Shown one piece after another: positions 16,316-25,891 of a stretch of 64,000 nt of DNA; position 1 is the first letter of the stretch, and the number at the start of each line of letters is the position of its first letter. Under the pieces are notes generated by a model. It saw only the letters and a program-made list of their open reading frames with translations, did not search any database and had not been told where the DNA came from. Source of the stretch: Aldehydirespirator sp965205155 (GTDB lineage: Bacteria; Actinomycetota; Acidimicrobiia; Acidimicrobiales; Aldehydirespiratoraceae); the NCBI GenBank assembly GCA_965205155.1, contig OZ242033.1, positions 3,596,001 through 3,660,000 on the forward strand. The letters are read 5' to 3'. Both the position numbers and the translations under genes were made by a program.

Positions 16316-17399
16316 CCCGAACCGCCGCCCGCACCGGACTCCGACGGTGGCCGGAATCCTGTCCCGGGCGGACGCGGACCAGACCGCGGAGACGATCGCG
16401 GCCCGCCAGCTGCCCAGCGGCATGATCCCGCGTTTCGACGGCGGCGTCGCCGATCCCTGGAACCATGTCGAGGCGGCCATGGCCCTGGCGGTGACCGGAC
16501 GCCGCCAGGAAGCCGAGGCCGCCTACCAGTGGCTGGCTCGCATCCAGCGTCCCGACGGATCCTGGCACCAGTACTACACCGCCGACGGCGTCGACCAGGA
16601 CAAGCTCGACGCCAACACGGTCGCCTACGTCGCCACCGGCGTGTGGCATCACTGGCTGTGCTTCGGCGACTCCGGGTTCCTGGACGAGATGTGGCCGGTT
16701 GCGCAGCGGGCCCTCGACTTCGTCCTGGGCCTGCAGACGCCCCGGGGCGAGATCCTGTGGGCCCGCCACGCCGACGGCACGCCCTGGCCCTTCGCCCTGC
16801 TCACCGGGTCGTCGTCGATCAGCCATGCCTTGCGGTGCGGTCTGGCCATCGCCCACGCGGTGGGCCAGGAGCGTCCCAGCTGGGAGCTGGCCCTGGCCCG
16901 GCTGGTCCACACCATCCGCCACTCCGGCCATGAGGCGTTCGCTCCCAAGGACCGCTTCGCCATGGACTGGTACTACCCGGTGCTCACCGGGGTGCTGACC
17001 GGGTCCGAGGCCCGGGCCCGGCTGGCGTTGAGGCGCAGGGTCTTCGTCCATGAGGGCGAGGGAGTGCTCTGCGTGAGCAACCAGGACTGGGTGACCACCG
17101 CCGAGACCTGCGAATGCGCGATGGCCTACCTGGCTGCCGGCGACCGGGCTGCGGCCCTGACCCTGTTCGAGTGGGCCCAGCGCCTGCGCGAGCCCGACGG
17201 CAGCTACCTGACCGGGCGGGCCTTCCCCGCCAATGTGAGCTATCCCGGCCGGGAGTGCACCACCTACTCGGCGGCCGCGATGCTGCTGGCCGCCGACGCC
17301 CTGGCCGGCGACAGCCCGACCTCAGGCCTCTTCGTCGACATCGACTCGCTGCCCGCGCCCCTCGACCTCGATCCCCTGGAGGAGCCCGCCCGCGACTAG
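16305..17399 (+). CDS. Alpha-toroid protein (terpene cyclase/prenyltransferase-like or glycoside hydrolase-like)
   Basis: A 364-aa protein built of repeated helical hairpins, with glycine/tryptophan turns such as RIQRPDGSWHQYY and REPDGSYLTGRAF that recall squalene-hopene-cyclase QW repeats and (alpha/alpha)6 glycosidases. Homologues are usually labelled prenyltransferase, but no DDxxD-type motif or Zn ligand set is evident. Candidate functional residues are DANTVAY and DWYYPVLTG. GTG at 16305 overlaps the methyltransferase stop by 11 bp. Its constant company with GT4 and a methyltransferase suggests processing of the sugar product. The activity cannot be assigned from sequence. Confidence 0.75.
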   Translation: MPPDPNRRPHRTPTVAGILSRADADQTAETIAARQLPSGMIPRFDGGVADPWNHVEAAMALAVTGRRQEAEAAYQWLARIQRPDGSWHQYYTADGVDQDKLDANTVAYVATGVWHHWLCFGDSGFLDEMWPVAQRALDFVLGLQTPRGEILWARHADGTPWPFALLTGSSSISHALRCGLAIAHAVGQERPSWELALARLVHTIRHSGHEAFAPKDRFAMDWYYPVLTGVLTGSEARARLALRRRVFVHEGEGVLCVSNQDWVTTAETCECAMAYLAAGDRAAALTLFEWAQRLREPDGSYLTGRAFPANVSYPGRECTTYSAAAMLLAADALAGDSPTSGLFVDIDSLPAPLDLDPLEEPARD

Positions 17400-17442
17400 C
17401 CGCCCGCCGACAGGGTTGAACCGGCCTCTAGGGTCTAGGTCC

Positions 17443-18912
17443 ATGTGGCACGAGCGGCGGCTGCTGATCGACGGCGAGCTGGTGGAGGCGGCCGGCGGGG
17501 CGACGTTCCCAACCGTCAACCCGGCCACCGAGGAGGTGCTGGGCACCGCGGCCGACGCCGGGCCGGAGGAGGCCGAGGCTGCGGTGGCCGCGGCCCGGCG
17601 GGCCTTCGACTCCACCGACTGGTCCCGCGACCACGGCTTCCGGGCCCATTGCCTGGGCCAGCTCCATGAGGCGCTGGCCGGCCACATGGAGGAGATGCGG
17701 TCCATCACCGTGGCCGAGGCGGGCGCGCCGATCATGCTCACCCGGGGCGGGCCGCAGCTGGAGGCCCCGGTGGAGATGCTGCGCTGGCATGCCGACCTGC
17801 TCGACTCCTACTCCTGGACCGAGGACCTCGGCGTGGCCGAGTCGGTGTACGGCTCGCACCGGCGCTGGATCGAACGGGAGGCGGCCGGGGTGGTGGGGGC
17901 CATCACCCCCTACAACTTCCCCACCCAGATCAACCTGGCCAAGCTGGCCCCGGCGCTGGCCGCCGGCTGCACGGTGGTGCTCAAGGGGGCGCCCGACACG
18001 CCCTGGTCGGCGCTGGCCCTGGGCCGGCTGATCGCCGAGCACACCGACATCCCGGCCGGGGTGGTGAACGTCCTGTCGTCGTCGAGTGCCGCGGTAGGCG
18101 AGGCCCTGACCACGCATCCGGGCGTGGACATGGTCAGCTTCACCGGCTCGACCGCGGTGGGACGGCGGGTGATGGCCGCAGCGTCGGCCACCGTCAAGAA
18201 GGTGTTCCTGGAACTGGGCGGCAAGAGCGCCTACGTGGTGCTCGACGACGCCGACATGGCCACCGTGGGGTTGATGGCCGCGGCCATGGTGTGCACCCAC
18301 GCCGGCCAGGGCTGCGCCATCACCACCCGTCTGGTGGTGCCGTCCGCCATGCACGACGCGGTGGTGGACGCGGTGGGGGCCACCCTCGACGGGATGCCCT
18401 ACGGCGACCCGAACGACGAGTCGCACCTGATGGGGCCGCTGATCAGCGAGCGGCAGCGGGCCAGGGTGGAGGGCCTGGTGGCTACGGCGCAGTCCGAGGG
18501 AGCGACGGTGGTGCGGGGCGGACGTAGGCCCGAGCACCTGCCCCGGGGCTTCTACTACGAACCGACCGTGCTGGTCGGGGTGGGCGAGGACGCCACCATC
18601 GCCCAGCAGGAGGTGTTCGGGCCGGTGCTGTCGGTTATCGCCTACGACGGGGGTGACGACGAGGCGGTGCGGATCGCCAACAACTCCGAGTTCGGCCTGT
18701 CGGGCGCGGTGGCCGGCGCCGATTCCGAGCGGGCCCGGGCCGTGGCCCGGCGCATCCGGACCGGGACGGTGAGCGTGAACGGCGGCGTGTACTACGGACC
18801 CGACGCCCCCTTCGGCGGCTACAAGCAGTCCGGCATCGGCCGGGAGATGGGGGTGGCCGGATTCGAGGAGTTCCTGGAGATCAAGACCCTGGCCGAGCCC
18901 GCGCCGGGATGA
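17443..18912 (+). CDS. NAD(P)-dependent aldehyde dehydrogenase
   Basis: A 489-aa ALDH-superfamily enzyme oxidising an aldehyde to the acid. The catalytic Cys is C291 in THAGQGCAITTR, the general base Glu is E257 in LELGGKS, the oxyanion Asn lies in ITPYNFP, and the cofactor loop is VSFTGSTAVGR. The C-terminal PFGGYKQSGIGREMG is typical. The frame extends to 17416, but the ATG at 17443 starts the conserved WHERRLLIDGE and fits the family length. Its stop overlaps the start of the DUF2339 gene (ATGA), so they share a transcript although a functional link is not obvious. Confidence 0.92.
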   Translation: MWHERRLLIDGELVEAAGGATFPTVNPATEEVLGTAADAGPEEAEAAVAAARRAFDSTDWSRDHGFRAHCLGQLHEALAGHMEEMRSITVAEAGAPIMLTRGGPQLEAPVEMLRWHADLLDSYSWTEDLGVAESVYGSHRRWIEREAAGVVGAITPYNFPTQINLAKLAPALAAGCTVVLKGAPDTPWSALALGRLIAEHTDIPAGVVNVLSSSSAAVGEALTTHPGVDMVSFTGSTAVGRRVMAAASATVKKVFLELGGKSAYVVLDDADMATVGLMAAAMVCTHAGQGCAITTRLVVPSAMHDAVVDAVGATLDGMPYGDPNDESHLMGPLISERQRARVEGLVATAQSEGATVVRGGRRPEHLPRGFYYEPTVLVGVGEDATIAQQEVFGPVLSVIAYDGGDDEAVRIANNSEFGLSGAVAGADSERARAVARRIRTGTVSVNGGVYYGPDAPFGGYKQSGIGREMGVAGFEEFLEIKTLAEPAPG

Positions 18913-21900
18913 ACGGCATGACCGTACTTCTGGCACTGGCAGGCGTCCTGGTGGGCGTTCTGGTCGGAGGGCTGCCCGGTCTGCTGGCAGGAGCGGCCAT
19001 CGGCTTCCTGCTGGGCCAACAGCTGGATCTGCGCAAGCAGCTCAACAAGGTCGAGGAGACCCAGAACCGTTTCGACGAGCTCCAGTCCTGGGCCACCGAG
19101 ATGAAGGCCTGGGCCCAGCAGACCCACGCCTGGCTCACGAGACTCGGACCCTCCGCCCCACCGGCCGAGGCGCAGCCCGACGCAGCCGCGCCGCCAGACG
19201 TGGAGCCCGAGCCCGACACGGAGCCCGAGCCCGACACGGAGCCCGAGCCCGACACGGAGCCCGAGCCCGACGTGGAGCCCGAGCCCGACACGGAGCCCGA
19301 GCCCGAGCCCGCCGCCGGAGTCGCTCCGGTTGTCAGGCCGGTCGCCTCCGAACCGAGCACCCAAGTACGCGCGCCCGTCCCCGGACCGGCGACTCCCGCA
19401 CCCCCGGATGCCTCGACCCGGGCGCCGCAGCCCCGTGAACCGGCAGCAGCCAGCTCTCCCGTAGCTGCGCCCGGAACTGCACGGGAGCAATCCCCCGATC
19501 CCGTCTCGTGGCTCGTCAACTGGATCAAGCAATGGGTGACGACCGGCAACGCACCCGTCAAGGTGGGGGTGCTGGTCTCGCTCGTCGGGGTGGGCCTGCT
19601 GCTGCGGGAGGCCCACCGGCGGGGCATCGTCGAGCTGACGATCGAGGTGCGGCTGGTAGCTGCCGCCCTCTTCGGCCTGGTGCTGCTGGCCGTCGGTTGG
19701 CGCCAGCGCCGGAGGCGCCCCATCTACAGCGTCAGCCTCCAGGGCGGAGGCATCGCCGTGCTGTACGTCACGACGTACGCCGCCTTCGTCGTGTACGACG
19801 TCCTGCCGCCTGTACCCGCCGCGGTGGCGGTGGTGGTCGTCACCGCCGGCGCGGGAGCGCTCTCGGTACTGCAGGATGCCCGACCGCTGGCCGTGCTGGG
19901 AATCATCGGCGGGTTCCTGGCCCCTGTGCTGACGTACTCGAGCCCTGAGGACCACGTCTACGTCTTCAGCTTCTTCCTGGTACTGAACGCGGCGATCCTC
20001 GGTGTCGCCTGGTTCAAGACCTGGCCGGAGTTCAACCTGCTCGGGTTCGGGTTCACGTTCGGTCTCACCTTCTTCTGGCTCTCGAATCGCTACGAGCAGG
20101 ACGAGTGGGCGGCCACGCAGCCCTTCATCGCGCTGTTCGTTCTGATGTACATGGGGATGCCGGCCCTGTTCGCCGCCCGTGAGGCTCCCGACCTCAAGGG
20201 CGTGTTCGGCGGGTCGCGGCCCTCGGGCATGCCCTTCGTGCGCGAGGTCTGGACCACGCCCCTGGTGTTCGGCACGCCGTTCATCGGGCTGGGCCTGCAG
20301 CAGCTGGCGATCGGGCACACCGAGTACGGCCTGGCCATCAGCGCCGCCGCGCTTGCCCTGGTCCAGGGGATGCTGGCGCTGGGCTCGCGCCGGCTGGGCG
20401 TTGATCGTCGCCAGCTGGCAGAGGCCTACACCGGGCTGGGAGTGGCGTTCAGCGCCATCGCGGTCCCGCTGGCCCTGGACACCTATTTCACGTCGACGGT
20501 GTGGGCGGCGCAGGGCCTGGTCCTGCTGTGGCTGGGCTGCCGGCGGGACCGGCTGCTTGCGCTGATCGGCGGCGCGGTTCTGCAGGTGCTGGCCGCGGTG
20601 TCCCTCGTCCAGCATCTGAGCGAGTCGCTTCCGTACCCGGAGGACGCTCCGGCGCTGGTGAACGAGTACTTCCTCGGGGCGTTGCTGCTGGCCGCGACCG
20701 GCTTGGTGTCGGGCTGGCTGCTCAGCCGCAGACCGCAGCAAGGTGACGGCGACCAGGCGCTCGCTTGGACTGCGCTCGCCTGGGGAGTTGTGTGGTGGCT
20801 GACGGGCGGGGTGATGGAGATCGTCCAGCAATTGCCCGACAGCGGTCAGCTGTCGGCGCTTCTGGGGTTCCCGGTCGGATCGTTCGTGGCCGGATCGTTG
20901 GGCGCCCGCCGGCTGCGATGGCAACAGCTCGAGTCGGTGGGACTGCTGATCCTGCCGACCCTGGTCTTGATGCTGGTGCTGTCGCTGCTGGCCCAGTCCC
21001 ATCCCCTGGACGAGTGGGGATGGGCCGCCTGGCCTCCGGCGCTCGCGGTGCACTACCTGTTCCTGCGCCGGCGGGAGGGTTCGTTGCCGCGGCTGGCGAG
21101 TCCGATCCACACGGGCGGCTATTGGACCCTGGCGGCCCTGGCGGCCGCCGAGGTCTACTGGCAGGTCGACCGGGCCACTGAGGGCGTCTGGCCGCTGGCC
21201 GCGACGGTGGCTGCGCTGCTGGCGCTGGCGAGCGCGACCATGGCCGGACGCCGCCGGCCGGCGTGGCCGGTCGCGGCCCACTGGCGGACGTACCTTCTGG
21301 CCTGCGCCGGCCCGCTGCTGGCAGTGCTCGCAGTGGTGGTGCTCGGCGCGGCGTTGTCCCACGACGGAGACCCCCAGCCGCTGCTGTTCCTGCCCGTGGT
21401 GAACCCGTTGGGTGTCCTCATCGGATTGCAGCTGGCCGCGCTGCTCGGGTGGAGGGGGCTCGCCCGAGCGCAGGGGGACCATCCGTTCCAGGACCTGGTG
21501 ACTGCTCGCTGGACGCCGGCGCTGGCCGTTGTGGGGTTGGTTCTCGCCACGGTCGAGACGGCCCGAACGGTGAGCCATTGGCTGGATGTGCCGTGGGAGT
21601 TTGAGGCGCTCTGGGACACCACCGAGTTGCAGACGTCGCTGTCGATCCTCTGGGCGGTGATCGGTCTGTCGGGCATGGTGGCCGGGGTGCGCATGTCCCG
21701 CCGAGCGGTGTGGGCGGCGGGAGCGTCGTGGATGGCGGTGGTGGTGGTCAAACTGTTCCTGGTCGACTTGAGCAGCCTGACCGCGCTGGGCCGGGTGGTG
21801 TCGTTCATCGTGGTCGGGGTGCTGCTGCTGATAGTCGGCTACCTGGCCCCGGTTCCCCCGGCCGCACCGACCGAGTCCGAAGAGCCCGAGGAACCCGACG

Positions 21901-22088
21901 AACCCAAAGAGCCCAAAGAGCCCAAAGAGCCCGACGAGCCCAAAGAGCCCGAGGAACCCGACGAGCCCAAAGAGACCGAAGAGCCCAAAGAACCCGAAGA
22001 GCCCGAGGAGTCCGAACAGACCGAAGAGCCTGACGATCCCGAGGAGACCGAAGAAGCCGAGAAGGCCGAAAGGCCCGGCAGCGAGTGA
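18909..22088 (+). CDS. DUF2339 polytopic membrane protein with two acidic Pro/Glu repeat tracts
   Basis: A 1059-aa protein with an N-terminal membrane helix (LLALAGVLVGVLVGG), a coiled-coil-like stretch (LRKQLNKVEETQNRFDEL), and then a tract of EPEPDT repeats at about residues 97-135. More than twenty hydrophobic helices follow, in the pattern of DUF2339 proteins whose role is unknown. The cytoplasmic-looking C-terminus is a second tract of EPKEPEEPDEP-type repeats (about residues 985-1050) encoded at about 21868-22080. The repeat DNA is a likely site of length variation. It overlaps the aldehyde dehydrogenase stop by 4 bp. The family is recognised from overall architecture, and no enzymatic motif is visible. 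Confidence 0.85.
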   Translation: MNGMTVLLALAGVLVGVLVGGLPGLLAGAAIGFLLGQQLDLRKQLNKVEETQNRFDELQSWATEMKAWAQQTHAWLTRLGPSAPPAEAQPDAAAPPDVEPEPDTEPEPDTEPEPDTEPEPDVEPEPDTEPEPEPAAGVAPVVRPVASEPSTQVRAPVPGPATPAPPDASTRAPQPREPAAASSPVAAPGTAREQSPDPVSWLVNWIKQWVTTGNAPVKVGVLVSLVGVGLLLREAHRRGIVELTIEVRLVAAALFGLVLLAVGWRQRRRRPIYSVSLQGGGIAVLYVTTYAAFVVYDVLPPVPAAVAVVVVTAGAGALSVLQDARPLAVLGIIGGFLAPVLTYSSPEDHVYVFSFFLVLNAAILGVAWFKTWPEFNLLGFGFTFGLTFFWLSNRYEQDEWAATQPFIALFVLMYMGMPALFAAREAPDLKGVFGGSRPSGMPFVREVWTTPLVFGTPFIGLGLQQLAIGHTEYGLAISAAALALVQGMLALGSRRLGVDRRQLAEAYTGLGVAFSAIAVPLALDTYFTSTVWAAQGLVLLWLGCRRDRLLALIGGAVLQVLAAVSLVQHLSESLPYPEDAPALVNEYFLGALLLAATGLVSGWLLSRRPQQGDGDQALAWTALAWGVVWWLTGGVMEIVQQLPDSGQLSALLGFPVGSFVAGSLGARRLRWQQLESVGLLILPTLVLMLVLSLLAQSHPLDEWGWAAWPPALAVHYLFLRRREGSLPRLASPIHTGGYWTLAALAAAEVYWQVDRATEGVWPLAATVAALLALASATMAGRRRPAWPVAAHWRTYLLACAGPLLAVLAVVVLGAALSHDGDPQPLLFLPVVNPLGVLIGLQLAALLGWRGLARAQGDHPFQDLVTARWTPALAVVGLVLATVETARTVSHWLDVPWEFEALWDTTELQTSLSILWAVIGLSGMVAGVRMSRRAVWAAGASWMAVVVVKLFLVDLSSLTALGRVVSFIVVGVLLLIVGYLAPVPPAAPTESEEPEEPDEPKEPKEPKEPDEPKEPEEPDEPKETEEPKEPEEPEESEQTEEPDDPEETEEAEKAERPGSE

Positions 22089-22137
22089 GGGCCAGCCCAT
22101 GTGGGGCAACCGATGAGGATTCGATGAGAATGGCGCC

Positions 22138-22929
22138 ATGGAGCTGACTGAGCGGTTCGCGGGCCGCACCGCGATCATCACCGGAGCCGGGATCGGCGGG
22201 CTCGGGGCGGCCTACGCGGACGCCCTGGCCGCCGGCGGGGCGAGTGTGGTGGTGGCCGACATTCGGCGGCCGCAGGTCGAGGCCACCGCCGAGGGCATCG
22301 TCGCAGCCGGCGGCGAGGCGGTGGCGCTGGAGGTGGACGTGACCGACGAGGCCTCGGTCGACGCCATGGTCGAGCGCACGATCGATCGCTTCGGACGGAT
22401 TGACATCCTGATCAACAACGCGGCGGTGATGTTCCGGTTCCTCGGCGAGCCCCGCACCGCGTTCTGGGAGCTGCCGCTGGAGGAGTTCGAGCTGGTGCAG
22501 CGGGTGAACGTGACCGGATCGTGGCTGTGCGCCAAGGCGGTGTTCGGGCCCATGAAGCGCCAGGGCGGCGGCAAGATCGTGAACGTCTCGTCGAACATGG
22601 CTCTGGGCACCGATCTGATGTGGCCGGCCCAGATGGCGGCCTACACGACCTCCAAGGCGGGCGTGATCGGCCTGACCCGGGCGCTGGCCGGCGAGGCCGG
22701 GCCGCACGGCGTCACGGTCAACGCGGTGGCCCCCGGGGTGACCAACACCGAGACCGTGGGCGAGCACATCGACCCCGACCGGATGGAGACCCTCGCCCAG
22801 AGCCAGGCCCTGCGCCGCCAGGCCTGGCCCACCGACATCGTGGGAACGGTGATGTTCCTGTGCTCGCCCGACAGCGACTTCATGACCGGCCAAGTCCTAT
22901 GCGTAGACGGAGGCTTCGTAACCCACTGA
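22138..22929 (+). CDS. SDR-family NAD(P)-dependent oxidoreductase
   Basis: A 263-aa classical short-chain dehydrogenase. The cofactor loop is TGAGIGGLGAAYA (TGxxxGxG), with Asp in VVADIRR suggesting NAD(H), NNAAV, the catalytic Ser in NVSSNMALG, and YTTSK as the YxxxK pair. It ends with the usual VLCVDGGFVTH. Between NNAAV and the NVTG helix there is an extended loop (RFLGEPRTAFWELPLEEF), typical of degradative SDRs acting on bulky substrates. It is transcribed alone, 49 bp after the DUF2339 gene. Substrate unknown. Confidence 0.9.
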   Translation: MELTERFAGRTAIITGAGIGGLGAAYADALAAGGASVVVADIRRPQVEATAEGIVAAGGEAVALEVDVTDEASVDAMVERTIDRFGRIDILINNAAVMFRFLGEPRTAFWELPLEEFELVQRVNVTGSWLCAKAVFGPMKRQGGGKIVNVSSNMALGTDLMWPAQMAAYTTSKAGVIGLTRALAGEAGPHGVTVNAVAPGVTNTETVGEHIDPDRMETLAQSQALRRQAWPTDIVGTVMFLCSPDSDFMTGQVLCVDGGFVTH

Positions 22930-22945
22930 CGTGAGCCACCGCCGC

Positions 22946-23302
22946 TCACCAGGGGAGGAGGCCGCGGGGAATCAGGCGTTGGTCGACGGGGTCAACCGCA
23001 AGGGCGAGGCCCTCAAGGGTGTAGGCCCCTAGCAGGGACGGGGCATCATCCTCGCCGAAGATCACCTGGGTCGTCACGCTCTTGCCGTCGACGGTCACCT
23101 GCGCCTCCCCCATATCGGCATCGACGACTCTGCCGTCGGCCAGCCGCATCCGGCGCCTGTCCAACCGCTCGACGCCGATCTCGCGCAGCAGGCGTGCCGG
23201 CATCACGCTGTCGAAGGCACCGGTGTCCACCGTGGCCTCGATCTCCACGCTTCGCCCGCCGCTCAAGCCAGCAATCCTCAGAGGCCACTCGAATGTGCCC
23301 AT
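22946..23302 (-). CDS. Clan AA (retropepsin-like) aspartic protease
   Basis: A 118-aa single-domain aspartic protease homologue. The catalytic motif is ATVDTGAFDSVMP (D-T-G-A), followed by the flap region LADGRVVDADMGEA and the psi-loop-like SLLGAYTLEGLALAVD. Such small bacterial proteins are thought to work as homodimers, each giving one Asp. It is convergent with the SDR gene (16 bp between stops). Its physiological substrate is unknown. The family resembles small predicted proteases often found near toxin-antitoxin or mobile regions. Confidence 0.82.
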   Translation of the reverse strand: MGTFEWPLRIAGLSGGRSVEIEATVDTGAFDSVMPARLLREIGVERLDRRRMRLADGRVVDADMGEAQVTVDGKSVTTQVIFGEDDAPSLLGAYTLEGLALAVDPVDQRLIPRGLLPW

Positions 23303-23467
23303 GGCAATACCCCCACATGATCAACCGAGCCCGCTGTCACGGTGAACTGAAGACCGCAGACGTGAATATAGCTCAGTATAGATGATTTTCAAGTGGTTTC
23401 CATGCCCATGCCAGCCTGTCTGCCGCAGTTAAGCGGCCGGGCTACGGGTAAAGGTGGGAGGCGCTGC

Positions 23468-23890
23468 CTATGGGGACCTGACCCGGCTGGGGTTGGCCAC
23501 AAGCACCTCGCACTCCATGCGGTCGGGATCCCTGAAGAACAGCCTGAGCTTACGGCCGAAGTCGGTGACGGTGCCGTCGGTGGCCCCAGCAGCCGTGAGC
23601 CTGGAGCGAATCTCGTTGAAGTCTTCAAGGCCGGCCGCGTACAGGCCTATGTGGTCGAGCCGGCCGCGGCCGAACATCGGCGTCTGGTAGTCGGCCTGGC
23701 TGTTGCCGTCGATCTCGAAGACGTTCAACTCGGTGGCTGGGCCGATGTTGATGACGGTCATGCGCGGCCCGCCGGGGAACTCCTCGCCGTCGAACTCCAC
23801 GGTGGCCCCGAATATCTCGATGTAGAACGCCTGGAGCCGGTCGGAGTCGTTGGTAATGACGGCCACATGATCGAGTCCCTGGGTGAGCAC
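23468..23890 (-). CDS. VOC-family (glyoxalase-fold) protein
   Basis: A 140-aa vicinal-oxygen-chelate protein with two beta-alpha-beta-beta-beta modules. The first starts at GLDHVAVITNDSDRLQAFY (metal His) and the second at GRLDHIGLYAAG (metal His). LRLFFRDPDRMECEVL supplies the terminal Glu ligand. Possible activities are dioxygenase, lyase or small-molecule resistance. Nothing in the flanks narrows this down. It lies at the left edge of the accessory region, 120 bp from an IS256-family remnant. Confidence 0.85.
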   Translation of the reverse strand: MLTQGLDHVAVITNDSDRLQAFYIEIFGATVEFDGEEFPGGPRMTVINIGPATELNVFEIDGNSQADYQTPMFGRGRLDHIGLYAAGLEDFNEIRSRLTAAGATDGTVTDFGRKLRLFFRDPDRMECEVLVANPSRVRSP

Positions 23891-24013
23891 TGGTCAACAC
23901 CTCCTGTTTCGCCGATGGAGCCGCCCGGCCGGATACATCTCCCGAACCGACCGCGATAACCGCATCGTACGACGGTGACGGCACGCGCCCACCCCACCTA
24001 ACAGCCGAGGACG

Positions 24014-24176
24014 GCCGACCTGCATGACGAGTTGCAGGCCACTGATCGCCGCGACCTCCCAGAGGACTCCATGAGCCTGCTCCACCCCCAGCGCGGTAGC
24101 CTCCCACCGCCGAGTTCACAGCTGACTGCCGACACCGAGACTTAACTCAAAGCCCACTACTTCGCGAGGCGCCCCC
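24014..24176 (+). mobile_element. IS256-family right-end remnant A (transposase C-terminus plus terminal repeat)
   Basis: The plus-strand frame reads DLHDELQATDRRDLPEDSMS and continues SLLHPQR up to a TAA at 24143-24145. This matches the C-terminus of IS256/Mutator transposases (pattern VGAILADxHDEWQ). About 15 bp further, CTTCGCGAGGCGCCCCC (24160-24176) resembles the ends of the two other remnants in this window (26563-26581 and 39739-39755) and is probably the right terminal inverted repeat. The rest of the element is gone. The 23891-24208 gap holds nothing else I can identify except the ribosome binding site of the next gene. Confidence 0.65.
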
Positions 24177-24208
24177 GGGCGTCCGGACCCAGGTTAGGAG
24201 CCGCTCCA

Positions 24209-25891
24209 ATGACGACGACACCGAGGCTGGTCCAGCCTGACATTGACCCGTTTCGCCTTTTGAAGGCGATTGCCCGGATCGGGTATACACCTGATTCGGC
24301 ACTCTGCGATCTCATCGACAACGCCGTGGCTGCTCATGCAACGACGGTGAATGTGGTCCTCGAGACACGTGAGGGGGTGTCGGAGAGTCGGCGGAACAGT
24401 GCGAGTCGATACCTCGTCATCGACGATGGAGACGGCATGGACGCGGAAGGGCTTGAGAACGCCATGAGCTTGGGCTCATCTGATGATGGCTATGAGCCCA
24501 ATACGCTGGCGAAGTTTGGCCTTGGATTGAAGTCCGCATCGCTTTCGCAAGGAGATCTCGTATCACTGCTCTCCGCCACGTCCGGGGCCGAGCCGCTAAA
24601 GATCACGCTAGACATGAGCCGGATCGAAGAGACGCGCCAGTACGAGTGCATAGTCGAGGAGGCTGCGGGGGCAGATCTTGAGCTGTGGGAGCAGCACCTC
24701 GGCAACCGGCCATCGGGAACGATCGTTCAGATCGAGCGGATCCATCAGAACAACCACCCATCTGTGAAGTCCACGACAACGGAGCTTCAACGGCGAGTCG
24801 GGTTGATCTACTATTACTTCCTAACCGATTGTGATCTGAAGGTCTCGATCAACGGAGTGCCCATCGCTCCATTCGATCCGCTCTTTGTCGAAGAGGCCAA
24901 CGTGAATGGTGATCTGGATGAGACTCAATGGGACGGCAAGGACGTCCGCTGGATACGGCACCCAGCTAGCATAACGATCAACGCCGACCCGACGATCCGG
25001 GCTCAAATCGAGGCGACCCAGCTTCCCCATCCGCGGGTCTTCGGGACATCTGCGGCGGAGATTCGTGAAAAATACATGATCGGAGCTGGCAACTACGGCG
25101 TCTATGTTTATCGGAATCGACGACTTATCTCCTGGGCGGAGGGGTTTGGTGGAATCGTGCCGCAGCAGCAGGAGCTGTATGCGTATCGCGGTCGTCTGCT
25201 GATCAATTCAGATGCCGACGATGCACTCAATATCGATGTCACCAAGAGCCATGTTCATCTCAGTGATGAGGCACGCAAGGTCCTCGACGATGAGATCTCG
25301 GAACATCGCCGGACATCGCGCGAGGCATGGGCCGGCGCATACGGGAAATGGAAGGCTGCTCAGGGAACTGACGCCGACTCTTCAGCAAACGAGAGGCTCG
25401 CCGAACTCGACGTGCCGGACCTGCTTCCCAGTGAGCCGGACGGACAAGAGGCCGAGGAACGAAGACAGAGGCGCAGGGAGAGGGAGACGGAAGAGAGAAG
25501 GACAACAGCCGAGGAAGAGCAGCAGGTCGAACGGGACCAGCGTCGAGTGATCTTTGTCGACCATCTTGACGACTCGGTCGCTTGGCAGCGAGCCTACGAC
25601 CCCGGCTCAGGCGCAACGATTGCCCGGCTCAGTCGCAGCCACCGTTTCATACGCGACCTCTACGGTTACTTCGCCAACGATGAAGCGGCTACGCTCGCGC
25701 TCCATTCGTTGTTCTTTGGGCTCGCAAATGGTGAGTTCAGGACTGTGCGCAACCACCACCTGAGCGAGGAAGACCTTGAGGATGTCTTCCTCGAGTATCG
25801 CCGGATGACTTCTGAGATCCTGTATCAGGCCGCCGCCAAGAGCCTTCCCAGCGTGTTAGAGCGAGACGATGTCAGTGGTTCCGGGCGGTAG
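24209..25891 (+). CDS. GHKL (MORC/MutL-like) ATPase, defence-type
   Basis: A 560-aa protein with a Bergerat ATP-binding fold at the N-terminus. The N box is ALCDLIDNAV (Asn38), the G1 box is IDDGDGMD (about 71-78) and the G2 loop is KFGLGLKSAS (about 102-111). A transducer-like middle region follows with YRNRRLISWAEGFGG. Residues about 408-452 are a strongly charged helix (runs of E and R) likely to be a coiled coil, and then a C-terminal domain I do not recognise. Prokaryotic MORC-like ATPases occur in restriction-type clusters. AGGAG lies 11 nt before the ATG. The downstream GIY-YIG gene overlaps by 23 bp, arguing that the two proteins work together as a clamp-like ATPase with a nuclease. 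Confidence 0.8.
   Translation: MTTTPRLVQPDIDPFRLLKAIARIGYTPDSALCDLIDNAVAAHATTVNVVLETREGVSESRRNSASRYLVIDDGDGMDAEGLENAMSLGSSDDGYEPNTLAKFGLGLKSASLSQGDLVSLLSATSGAEPLKITLDMSRIEETRQYECIVEEAAGADLELWEQHLGNRPSGTIVQIERIHQNNHPSVKSTTTELQRRVGLIYYYFLTDCDLKVSINGVPIAPFDPLFVEEANVNGDLDETQWDGKDVRWIRHPASITINADPTIRAQIEATQLPHPRVFGTSAAEIREKYMIGAGNYGVYVYRNRRLISWAEGFGGIVPQQQELYAYRGRLLINSDADDALNIDVTKSHVHLSDEARKVLDDEISEHRRTSREAWAGAYGKWKAAQGTDADSSANERLAELDVPDLLPSEPDGQEAEERRQRRRERETEERRTTAEEEQQVERDQRRVIFVDHLDDSVAWQRAYDPGSGATIARLSRSHRFIRDLYGYFANDEAATLALHSLFFGLANGEFRTVRNHHLSEEDLEDVFLEYRRMTSEILYQAAAKSLPSVLERDDVSGSGR

Noticed and set aside
18819..22181. 1120-codon minus-strand frame opposite the DUF2339 gene
   Set aside because: Low-complexity phenylalanine/leucine/glycine repeats mirror the Pro/Glu repeats of the real gene, and there are no domains.
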